Shown piece by piece: positions 36,401 through 47,147 of a stretch of 64,000 nt of DNA. The first letter of the stretch is position 1; every line of letters begins with the position of its first letter. Made by a program: the position numbers and the translations under genes. Origin of the DNA: Selaginella moellendorffii (taxonomy: Eukaryota; Streptophyta; Lycopodiopsida; Selaginellales; Selaginellaceae); contig NW_003314268.1 in assembly GCF_000143415.4 (NCBI RefSeq), positions 1,193,247-1,257,246 on the forward strand. The letters run 5' to 3'. Under the pieces are notes generated by a model. The model searched no databases. It had not been told where the DNA came from and was given only the letters and a program-made list of their open reading frames with translations.

Positions 36401-38003
36401 AGGAGTGGCGACACTACCTTGGGAGACACTTCAAGGTTTACATGGACAATGTGGCAACGAAACACTTCTTATCACAGCCCGACTTGAGAGGGAAACAAGG
36501 TCAGTGGGCCAATGCCTTGGCCAAGTTTGATTGTGAGATTCTGTACAAGCCTGGGAAGAACAACATCGTGGCGGATGCGCTAAATCGAAAAACGAGCTTG
36601 AGGTTGGTGATATCCAGTGCAACAGCAACCTTTTGGGATGATGTGCGGACAGCATATGAGAATGATGGTCTAGCACAAGAAGTGTTGTTGAGGAATCTAG
36701 AGGCATGGGAAGCTCACCAAAGAGGTGAGCTGCCAACGGAAGAGAAAACGAGCTATGCGGAACGCAACAGACTCATCTATTACAAGCAAACGAGGGTGTA
36801 TGTTCCAGAAGGGGAACTAAGGAAGGTAGCCTTAGAAGAGTGTCATGACGGACCTCTTGCAGGACACGGCGGAGTGCCCAAGACAATAGGCTTACTCAAG
36901 AGGAAGTACCATTGGCCAGATATGGCTAAGGACGTCCAAGACTATGTAAAGACATGTCCAACATGTTAGCAGGTCAAAGCCGTGACTAAGGCTAGTGGGG
37001 GCTTGTTGCAAAGCATCCCAATTCCAGATCGTCTGTGGAAATGTCTTATGATGGACTTCATCACGGGACTTCCCCCAAGCGAGGGGTTTGATGCGATATT
37101 CGTGGTGGTGGACCGATTTTCGAAAATGGCACATTTCATACCCACCACAACGGAAGTGGATGCGGAAGGTGTGGCGAAGCTGTTCTTCGAACAAGTGGTT
37201 CAAGTGCGGGGAAGGCCAGAAGAGATCATCTCAGATCGAGATAAGATCTTCACTAATAGGTTCTGGAGGACTCTCCTGGAACAGTATCGCACCAAGTTGA
37301 AATTCAGCACAACCTATCACCCACAGACAGATATGGGGTATTAAGTCAAGTTTGGTAGCACTAACACTTCTTGACAGACGGACAAACGGAAAGGGTGAAT
37401 AGGCAGCTGGAGGATTATTTGCGATGCTATGTCTCAGAAGACCAGACCGATTGGGTAAGTTATTTGGGACTTGCGGAAATGTGTTATAACAACTCACCAC
37501 ATTCGAGTATCAGGGTGAGTCCATGGGAAGTCATCAATGGGCGAGCTATTGAAGGTCCTGTGGAGCTCGGCGTGGCCGAGTACTAGGAGAGCTGGCCGTA
37601 GTGGAGGCATTCACGGCAGAAAGACTCAGCATTTGGAATCTAGTGAGGGATTCCTTGGAACGGGCTCAACGTGAACCAAAAGCGTCAGGATGTAGAGTTC
37701 CAAGCTGGGGAGAAGGTGTGGTTGAACACCAAGAACCTCAGGCTACCAAGTGGGATCAGCCGAAAGTTGATCTAAAGGTAAAAATGCATGTATTCCTGTA
37801 AATGAATTGATTTTGAGTTCCTTAAGCAGGTTCGCTGGGCCCTACGAGATTGAGGCACGAATCGGTAAAGTGGCTTACCGTCTCTGACTTCCTCGAGAGA
37901 TGGGGAAGATGCACCCAGTGTTCCACGTGAACTTACTCAAACCGTACTTTAAGGATCCACTTCGCAAGGACCAAGTGAGACCTTTACCTAAGATTATCCA
38001 AGG
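33460..38003 (+). pseudogene. X gag-pol, near full length, broken by stops, shifts and small insertions
   Basis: Gag starts at ATG 33460; its zinc knuckle CYNCGEAGHFSREC is at about 34558-34600. The protease motif ILIDTGASDNF is at about 34773-34805, followed by FDMIFGMDWF. RT covers about 35380-36050; its catalytic box reads YINDILIYS (35821-35847), so the first of the two aspartates is Asn. RNase H (VETDASDFALGAV) covers 36245-36600. Integrase covers 36830-37580, with H-H-C-C, then DFITG, DRD and a QTERVNRQLE glutamate. Stops at 33901, 34240 and 36967 fit C-to-T changes of CGA or CAG. Frameshifts occur near 36050 and 36210. Two short intron-like insertions interrupt the integrase region (37331-37377 and 37778-37829). 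Confidence 0.85.
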
Positions 38004-40052
38004 GTTTGCCAACACTGCCACTAGATCGAGGCCCACAGGCCCGACCACTAAGTCCCATGGTCCTCTGGGACTTCCTCACCACACGACTGTGTCCTTAGTC
38101 ACTACCCCAGAGGACTGCTCCTCTTCCTTTCCACAGTTTAGGCCTTTGGGACAACATTTCAGAACACCGTGGCCTTACGCGAGCCACCTAGGTACTCTCC
38201 CCGCCTTTCGCCTTTAGGTGCTCTAGCCATGGGCTTAGAGCGAGGTTCCATTGAGCCACACCTGGTATCCAAGTAGGTAGTGCCACCCACACTTGGACTG
38301 GGAGCATCGGCCAGTCGATCTCCCGGGGGAACTAGAGCCGGCTCTTGAACACTTCACCAAGCTACCCCGCTTGTCGGTCCATATTCACTCTAGTCTTGGA
38401 CTTCCCAGTGGTCAGTTCATCACCCAACACTGGGTCTGGCCTTCCTGGGCCAAACTGGCCTTTCCTGGCCAAACTGGCTCCACTGCAGTCCTCCCCCTAC
38501 TATACTTTTGGAGCTCACCAAACCCCCCAGGGTCTGGGAGATGAACGCTTTGGGCTTTCACCCTCTCAGACTCGAACTCGGACTCGGACTCGGACTCGGA
38601 CTCGGACTCGGACTCGGACTCGGACTCGGACTCGGGCTCGGGCTTGGTCTCAGCCTTGGCCTCGGTCTCGGTCTCGGTCCCGGTCTCGGTCCCGGTCTCG
38701 GTCTCGGTCTCGGTCTCGGTCCCGGTCTCGGTCTCGACCTCGGACTCCATGTCGGGTCCTTCTCGGACTCCATCTCGAACTCCATCTCGGGCTCCGTCTC
38801 GGTCCATCTCGGACTCCATCTTGGGTCCATCTCAGACTCCGTCTCGGTCCACCTCGGACTCCATCTCGGACTCCATCTCTGGTCCATCTCGGACTCCATC
38901 TTGGACTCCATCTCGGGTCCATCTCGGACTCCGTCTCGGTCCACCTCGGACTCCATCTCGGACTCTATCTCGGGTCCATCTCGGACTCCATCTCGGGTCC
39001 ATCTTGGACTCCATCTCCACTGCAGTCCTCCCCTGCTGGCTCCACTGCAGTCCTCCCCCTACTATACTTTTGGAGCTCACCAAACCCCCCAGGGTCTGGG
39101 AGACGAACGCTTTGGGCTTTCACCCTCTTAGACTCGAACTCGGACTCGGACTCGGACTCGGACTCGGGCTCGGGCTTGGTCTCAGCCTTGGCCTCGGTCT
39201 CGGTCTCGGTCCCGGTCTCGGTCCCGGTCTCGGTCTCGGTCTCGGTCTCGGTCCCGGTCTCGGTCTCGACCTCGGACTCCATGTCGGGTCCTTCTCGGAC
39301 TCCATCTCGGACTCCATCTCGGGCTCCGTCTCGGTCCATCTCGGACTCCATCTCGGACTCCGTCTCGGTCCATCTCGGACTCCATCTTGGGTCCATCTCG
39401 GACTCCGTCTCGGTCCACCTCGAACTCCATCTCGGACTCCATCTCGGGTCCATCTCGGACTCCATCTCGGACTCCATCTCGGCTCCATCTCGAACTCTGT
39501 CTCGGTCCACCTCGGACTCCATCTCAGACTCCATCTCGGGTCCATCTCGGACTCCATCTCGGGTCCATCTCGGACTCCGTCTCGGTCCACCTCGGACTCC
39601 ACTTCGGGTCCATCTCGGACTCCATATCGGACTCCATCTCGGACTCCACTTCAGACTCCATCTCGGGTCCATCTCGGACTCCGTCTCGGTCCACCTCGGA
39701 CTCCACTTCGGGCCCATCTTGGACTCCATATCGGACTCCACTTCAGACTCCATATCGGACTCCACTTCAGGTCCATTTCGGACTCCAACTAGGGTCCATC
39801 TCGGACTCCATCTCAGACACTTCCACGTGTCATGTGTTAGTCCCTTTTGGGTCCTTTTTTGGAGCCTTGCTTATTGCTCGCTTCGTGCTCGCTCCTTGAG
39901 CACTTTGTTGGGAGTTCCACTCCCGCTCTCGACCTTCCAAGTCAGAGGTTTTAGTCCAAATGTGTTACATTCGTTTGGGCTTTCGCTTCGGCCACTACCA
40001 CGTGGCACCCTTTCCGGCTCCACTTTGGGGCCTAGGGATTTTGTGTCTCACA
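38004..40052 (-). repeat. Y left LTR, inner part, with internal duplication and CTCGGA-type arrays
   Basis: It aligns with 44594-46069 but is about 570 bp longer, because a 562-bp stretch (38480-39041) is repeated at 39042 onward. It contains a (GGACTC)n hexamer array from about 38573. This is followed by GGTCTC/GGTCCC arrays and long minisatellites of GGACTCCATCTC and GGTCCATCTC units to about 39830. All six frames are nearly stop-free across the arrays, which creates long false ORFs. Confidence 0.88.
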
Positions 40053-43000
40053 ACTCCACCACCCACCCATAGACGAAGTTCGATGTCCTCATCGAACGGT
40101 AAACCATTTTATAAAGTAACACCCGCATGTGTTACCATTTCCATCCTTGGCACCTAGCCAATATTTGTCAATGGTTTGACATTGAAGGCTCACCATGCCT
40201 TCTCCATATTCGTCAATGGTTTGACACAAAAGGCTCACCATGCCTTGCCCATCCTCTAAGGAGGATAGTCTCTCCAACTTAGAGACTCACTTGACCACCT
40301 GGGGTGGGTTGCTCCTTTTTATTGGTTCAGTCCTCGCTAAACCCATTAGAGACACCCTCTCTAACTCAATTCCAGTACTCATTCTTGAGTAGTCACAGAT
40401 TCCATTGATCTACCTTTGCACTTTGGAACGTTTACTTTTGACTTCTTGAAATCAAGTTCCTAGGTGTCTCCGACACCTTGCCTTGCACATTTTGTGCAAC
40501 TCCACTTCCCCTCCTAGGAAGTTCTCTACTCGAGGGCACCCTCATCCTCTTTTCTATTTTTGTGCCACCATTGGCATTACGTTCCATTTATCATTATTTG
40601 TGCTAGGGCTATCCACGGCCCTATCTTTTGGCTCCTTAGTTGCTCCCTCACTTGGAGCCTTTCCTTTGCCAAATTGGAGCACTTGGGAATCCGTCCTTAG
40701 AAGTCCACTTCTTTTTCCGCAATCCGTTAGCACCAAACACATTAGTGTTCTTTGGCTAACTTTGCCACTTGGATTCTTTCCAATGGATTCCACGGCCCTA
40801 TCTTGGGCACTCGTCTTTTGCTCCTATCCTTGGATTGTTGCACCAAGCAACATAGGATCATTACCTCCCTCCTGGAGGTATTCTTTTGGTTCCATAGCAA
40901 AGGATCTGCTTTGCCCAGACTAGGGTGTTCACCCCTAGTAAGTCTCCCCAACTGTTCTAGGCTCTCTTCCTAGCCCAACCTTGTGACCCACCCATGGGCC
41001 TGTCTTTGGAAACTATTTTCTTGAACTCATAATACCATTGTATTGTAGTAGTTCATTTCCCTTAGGTGTCCTTCTCACTTAGTCACCTTGACCAAGCCAC
41101 ACCTTTATCAATAGTTCAAATCAACACTTTGAACTAGGAATTATATTCCTTTACCCAAACAAAGACCTTGTCCTTGTTTAGCCATAAGATCACCTAGTGA
41201 TCTCATCTTGACCCTTTAATAGGTCTACCAATAGGAATTAGGTCTTCCCGACCTTACTAAGTTGTTGACTATGACCCCGGGGGCATCCCCCACACTTGGC
41301 AGTGCGCCCAAGCTAGCCCTTCCGGCCAAGGATCCATAGCAACTGAGACTGGGTGTCCCCATCTCATTCACCATGTCCTTGGTGCCTTTTGCACCAAAGT
41401 GTTCAAGTTAGATATGCTGAGCTTTCACTCTAAGCAATCTAACCGTGCATCACGACTCCGAGGCATCCCTCGCTTGGCGGTGTGCCCAAACCAGTCTCCT
41501 CACTGAGAGTCCATGACCACCGAAATATGAGTGTCCTCATATTCCAAACCATCACCACGCCCTAGTGATTTGGGACTCGAACCCAAGCACTAGAGGGTCG
41601 GGACTCGAACCCAACCTCCATATATGCATCTACGAACGGCATCACCCAGGATGCCTGGCGTGACTCCCCATGCCGGTGCACCAACTTATACTCAAAACGC
41701 GCTATAGATCACTGCTTAGGAACCTAGTTCCTCCACACTGCCAAGTCCTCTCACTTGACAAGTCTGTGATCATGCATGGACTCATCCATGCTTGGCCCCA
41801 TGGACCACCCTTTTTGAAGTTATCACCTTCAACTAGGGTATTTGTTCCCCTGACTTGCCAATCTCACTTTGGCAAGTCCTCCGACCACTGTAACATGGTT
41901 CCTGCACAAGCGTGAAAGCCCTTGATCATCGACTTTCGTTCAAAGCCCTCTCTTTGAACACTCACGAACTACTTCCCTAACCTTGATAGCCTTGCCTCAT
42001 GGCAAGCTTCAAGACCACGCTTCTGCTGCGCCACTCTGGTTTCGAGCATTCTTTGAACCATTTACGTTTGGCCTTTCTAGGTACTAAGTTACCTAGAATC
42101 ATCTTTGGGAACCTTGAAGGAACTCTGTCCCTTAGCTTGCTAAGGCCTCCCTTTTGGCAAGCTTTCCAATTACCATATAGTCTAACATGGACAATTCCAT
42201 ATTTTAGACTCTCCATGGCATCACGGTTGCTAGCAGCAACACCCTTAAGCCCCCATTTGATTCTCCACTCCTAGCTGGCATAACCAACCTTGGTTATGCC
42301 CTTCGATTCCTATGGTTTGGTTCTACCCCCATACTTCTTGCTTTTGGCTTCACACCTTTCCTTCGGTCATTCTCCTCCAGACCAGGAAGATAGCTTTGCA
42401 CTTTCTATCATGCCTTAGCAAGTATTCTTAGGGATGAACCTACCTGATAGCATAGGGAGTGGTTCCTCAATCCAGGTATGCTCACCCTATAATCCCACAC
42501 ACCGAGATTACGTTGTTGCTTATGGGCCTTTACATGCCCATCGCTAGCCTTGCCAAAATTCCATTTTTGGCTTTGTCCAATTCGAGTAGACAGTCTTCTC
42601 CTGTCTCTACCACCTTGGACATTTGGATAGCACCTTCTATCCATCATTCGCTAGGGACTTAGTCCCTTGGGCCTTATCTATTGCCCTCGCGACATCAAAC
42701 ACCACCTCCTAGTGTTCTAGAGTGTTTAGGTGTCCCAATGACGGCTTCCTTGACAATGAGTATTTCCTTTCATGATATTGACTTACTATATCGCAACATA
42801 AGCAACTTATCCCCCGTAAGGGTATATCCAATTTCCTTATGCCATTAAGAAGGCTTGGGTAGCTACCTTCTGCCCATTTAACCAATTATTTTGCACCTCT
42901 TGCTTAGTTGCCTCATAGTTGTTAAGTCCTACAACTCATTACTGGTGCTTCCACACCTCCATCATTATCTGGGTCACCACACTCCAACTGCATGCTCTGC

Positions 43001-44158
43001 AGCTTAGGCTATGCCATTCCCATTTCCATTGGGATTCCTTTGGCAAGGGGTTCTCATGAACCCACCAACATAGCCTCAAGGTATCACACCTTGGCACATT
43101 TGGTGTCTCCACACCATTGGCTCCACGAGCCTACCTTTATGACACTTCTTCTTTGTGTCTAAGTCTTTGCCAAGACCAATACCGCTCTTTCTCATGCCAA
43201 CCATCCGTCAGCACTGCACCATAGAGGTCACACACAACTTTGTTTCAAAGTTGTTTTCTTTTTGGGAACACCCTTCCCACGACTTTAGCATGGCACATTT
43301 TGCCATCGATGAGATACCCTCTGTTCTCATCCTTGGATCCTATGATCCCCCCCATCTTTCGTGGGGTACCACACACTTCAGTCCAAATGCTTCCATCAGT
43401 CCTTTAGGACCATTCCTTGACTCTACTTGAGTCATCCAGCAGTTTTGGACTTGGTTAATCCATAGACCCGTAAGGTCCTACTTGTCGGGCACTAGCTCAC
43501 TGGAATACACTTCTTGCATTCATGTCCTCACTCACAAGGATTATTTTCACAAGTGTTACTCTGACACTTGATTTTATTCTCTGGGGCAACCTTTGCCCCT
43601 TAGGACTACTTGTCCATGTGATGAGAGTACCAACTCATCTCTAAGTACACCCACCCAACTCCTTAGGTTGTTCCAGCATTTATTAAAGGTAGCCCTGGCT
43701 ACCATTTCAAGGACTTGAGCCCTCTTCCGTATTTGACCTCTCACAGTCATTACTTCTGGTCTCACATTCATGAGCACGAACCTCAACTATATGAGGATAA
43801 TCTTGTGACTCCTTTATTACTTTGGAGTCTTTATCTTTCCCGTGATCCCAACTATAGTTGTTTATCACAACTACGTTAGCCCGTTTGTTGCATCAAACAC
43901 TCATTTGGATCACATCCTCAGCTCTCTAAGGAAACCTTATACTGTTCCCAAGATCCCAAAGTCGTTCCATTATTGGCCCTTTTCTATCCACCACATTGTG
44001 CCGAAGTTCACGCATGAACTTGAGTGGAGAGCCATGTCCTCTCGACATGCTACTCCTCAAGGATAAGCCCACTCCTAGGACCTTCCGATGCCAACATCAA
44101 TGGTGATATACTTGAGCACCAATAAAAGTCGGACTAAAGAACAGCTCCGATACCAAGT
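40053..44158 (-). mobile_element. Y internal region, no coding capacity seen
   Basis: 4.1 kb without gag, protease, RT or integrase motifs in any frame. Its 3' end (40053-40095) and the blocks at about 41270-41650 resemble the 3' non-coding part of X (19374-19700), including paired tracts GGGACTCGAACCC. It looks like a LARD-type element that relies on X-like machinery in trans; that is inference. Confidence 0.65.
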
Positions 44159-46069
44159 TGTAAGCAACTAAATTTTCCATTCTACTTTAGTCACTTAACC
44201 ACACCTTCGACCACTTGGAGGAGTCTCATTCACAACCTCCATCAGTCCAATTCAGGACTTGGGACTTGCTAGCCCCAAGAATGGCATCCATGCCACTCAA
44301 CACTTGCACCTGGTCCAAGTGCTCCAGGTGTCCGGTCCCAAGACCGACACCCAAAGGTACCACTGACATCTCGGCCCGTTAGGCTAAGGCCATGCCCATT
44401 CACCTTTGCTGCACTAGTGGTCCAATACCACTTGCATCACCATCCCGTCTCTTCAAGACTGGGCCATCTGTCCATGAGTGGTCATCCTAGATCCACTCTT
44501 TAGCATCCTTAGGATGCCCACAGACCTGGGGAATCGCCTTCCCCAAAGTCCCTTTGTCAGTTCCTACCAAGTCCCTTTGTGCCCCTGGCCGTGTTTGCCA
44601 ACACTGCCACTGGATCGAGGCCCACAGGCCCGACCACTAAGTCCCATGGTCCTCTGGGACTTCCTCACCACACGACTGTGTCCTTGGTCACTACCCCAGA
44701 GGACTGCTCCTCTTCCTTTCCACAGTCTAGGCCTTTGGGACAACATTTCGGAACACCGTGGCCTTACGTGAGCCACCTGGGTACTCTCCCCGCCTTTCGC
44801 CTTTAGGTGCTCTAGCCATGGGCTTAGAGCGAGGTTCCGTTGAGCCACACCTGGTATCCAAGTAGGTAGTGCCACCCACACTTGGACTGGGAGCATCGGC
44901 CAGTCGATCTCCCGGGGGAACTAGAGCCGGCTCTTGAACACTTCACCAAGCTACCTCGCTTGTCAGTCCGTATTCACTCTAGTCTTGGACTTCCCAGTGG
45001 TCAGTTCATCACCCAACACTAGGTCTGGCCTTCCTGGGCCAAACTGGCCTTTCCTGGCCAAACTGGCTCCACTGCAGTCCTCCCCCTACTATACTTTTGG
45101 AGCTCACCAAACCCCCCAGGGTCTGGGAGATGAACGCTTTGGGCTTTCACCCTCTCAGACTCGAACTCGGACTCGGACTCGGACTCGGACTCGGACTCGG
45201 ACTCGGGCTCGGGCTTGGTCTCAGCCTTGGCCTCGGTCTCGGTCTCGGTCCCGGTCTCGGTCCCGGTCTTGGTCTCGGTCTCGATCTCGGTCCCGGTCTC
45301 GGTCTCGACCTCAGACTCCATGTCGGGTCCTTCTCGGACTCCATCTCGGACTCCATCTCGGGCTCCGTCTCGGTCCATCTCGGACTCCATCTCGGGTCCA
45401 TCTCAGACTCCGTCTCGGTCCACCTCGGACTCCATCTCGGACTCCATCTCGGGTCCATCTCGGACTCCATCTTGGACTCCATCTCGGACTCCATCTCGGG
45501 TCCATCTCGGACTCCGTCTCGGTCCACCTCGGACTCCATCTCGGACTCCATCTCGGGTCCATCTCGGACTCCATCTCGGGTCCATCTTGGACTCCGTCTC
45601 GGTCCACCTCAGACTCCACTTCGGGTCCATCTCGGACTCCATCTCGGACTCCACTTCAGACTCCATCTCGGGTCCATCTCGGACTCCGTCTCGGTCCACC
45701 TCGGACTCCACTTCGGGTCCATCTCGGACTCCATATCGGACTCCATCTCGGACTCCACTTCAGACTCCATATCGGACTCCACTTCGGGTCCATCTCGGAC
45801 TCCAACTAGGGTCCGTCTCGGACTCCATCTCAGACACTTCCATGTGTCATGTGTTGGTCCCTTTTGGGTCCTTTTTTGGAGCCTTGCTTATTGCTCGCTT
45901 CGTGCTCGCTCCTTGAGCACTTTGTTGGGAGTTCCACTCCCACTCTCGACCTTCCAAGTCAGAGGTTTTAGTCCAAACGTGTTACACTCGTTTGGGCTTT
46001 TGCTTCAGCCACTACCACGTGGCACCCTTTCCAGCTCCACTTTGGGGCCTAGGGATTTTGTGTCTCACA
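44159..46069 (-). repeat. Y right (5') LTR, 1911 bp, complete
   Basis: TGTAAGCAAC...TGTCTCACA in plus orientation. The first 430 bp match 19977-20405 (reverse). The rest matches 38004-40052. It carries a shorter version of the CTCGGA arrays (45155-45835). It is followed by AGCAA (46070-46074). Confidence 0.88.
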
Positions 46070-46074
46070 AGCAA
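46070..46074 (+). other. target-site duplication of Y, right half (AGCAA)
   Basis: Partner of TTGCT at 20406-20410. Confidence 0.8.
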
Positions 46075-46590
46075 GAAGTGAGAACATAGTGCTTTAGATA
46101 AGGTAGTATGGTATGCAATTTGGTCAATTGTCCATATGGTTTGCAACATTAGCAACTTGCTTGAATGCATGGGATGAATGGGTCTATGGGCCATGACTGG
46201 CTCCATTCCACACATAACACGGGTCATTGCTATGGGTATGATACCCCATCCGGGGCATAAGGATTGGATATTCATAAAATATTCTATGCCTGTGTTTTTT
46301 TCACTCATATTACACGAAAACCAATAGCAGCCAGACACGTGGTGTGAGTGAAATATGCCATTGTAATTTCCACCCTTTTATGAATTGCACACCATATTTT
46401 CAATGTACAATAGCCGAGAAGCAATTTAAATTTTTGACAACGTGGTAGTATGGCAATGTGAATAATACACATGGCAGTTTTAAGAACATGATTTCAAGTA
46501 GTATGTTTAATAGGTCAATCTTTATAGCACTAGAAACTTTTTCATTAACTTTCATTCCAACATTGTACAGCAATTATATGAGAATAGGAA
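46075..46590. other. unit-2 flank of Y, no gene
   Basis: AT-rich. From about 46556 it matches the reverse complement of 31800-31848. Nothing else recognised. Confidence 0.5.
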
Positions 46591-46599
46591 AGAAATTTA

Positions 46600-46830
46600 A
46601 AATCATGTCAATGACGGGAAGATCGTCCAAGAACTCGGCGTTGAGATCCTAGACCTTCTTCAAGGCATGTTCATGGCTCATCTAATCCAGCAGCAATGCA
46701 GCAAATCCCTTAAGGAATTTCCAACCTTTATCCCTGTCCTAAGTTTTTGAGCCTTTTGCTTGGCAAGTGCGACAAAACATTCTGGAAATCGAGCAAATTC
46801 TGCAACCAAAGCTCTAGCCACAAGGAACCT
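46600..46830 (-). pseudogene. MSH2: MSH2 C-terminal fragment (copy c, unit 2)
   Basis: The minus strand carries AEFARFPECFVALAKQKAQK (about 46740-46800), a better match to MSH2 than the unit-1 copy. C-terminal remnants follow (LRDLLHCCWI type, frame broken). It adjoins the 5' LTR of Z copy 2. Confidence 0.75.
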
Positions 46831-47147
46831 TGAAAAGAAAACACGCACAGCCTCGTTGTTAGGAAGTGTTCTCATTGCTTCCTTGGACAGTTGACAATTT
46901 AGGCTTGGTGAGCACAGTATGGCAAGGATTCCTCATAAAAGGAGGGAGAATATGGTACAGAAGGTAGGTTATATTTTTGGGTTCTATTTTCTCCTCTCTC
47001 CTCTTCCGATTTCTCTCTTTTCCTCCTGTATTTCTCTTCCATGGAATATATTAGTGATTCCTGCCAGGAGATCTGGGCAGATCTCAACAGTGGTATCGGA
47101 GCAACACTACCGATCGTATTGGGTGTACCAGGCAAGGGTTTGGCATC

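Larger units (their letters stand above)
32239..38003 (+). mobile_element. chromovirus X, 5' part (5' LTR, gag, most of pol)
   Basis: A 5' LTR, a tRNA-Met-type primer-binding site and gag-pol run to 38003. There they stop inside pol, just after the FHVNLLKPYF block, at CCAAGG. The missing chromodomain, 3' end and 3' LTR are at 18276-19976 in opposite orientation. Confidence 0.85.
38004..46069 (-). mobile_element. large non-autonomous LTR element Y (remaining 8 kb)
   Basis: It contains the inner part of the left LTR (38004-40052), an internal region without retroviral genes (40053-44158), and the complete right LTR (44159-46069). A primer-binding-site complement (GCTCCGATACCA, 44144-44155) next to the right LTR fixes the orientation as minus. 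A purine-rich tract complement lies after 40052. With 19977-20405 restored, the element would be about 8.5 kb. Confidence 0.8.

Noticed and set aside
38566-39835. CRISPR-like array of regular repeats
   Set aside because: Units are 6-24 bp, contiguous and without unique spacers, in a eukaryotic LTR.
38345-40072. 575-codon ORF and several others on both strands (also 44934-45809, 45097-46089)
   Set aside because: They run through hexamer and 12-mer arrays inside LTRs where stop codons cannot occur. Similar-length ORFs exist in almost every frame and strand, so they are composition artefacts.
41565-41625. tRNA gene suggested by GGTTCGAGTCC
   Set aside because: No acceptor stem, D-arm or anticodon loop could be drawn around it. 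The motif is repeated in tandem within an element.
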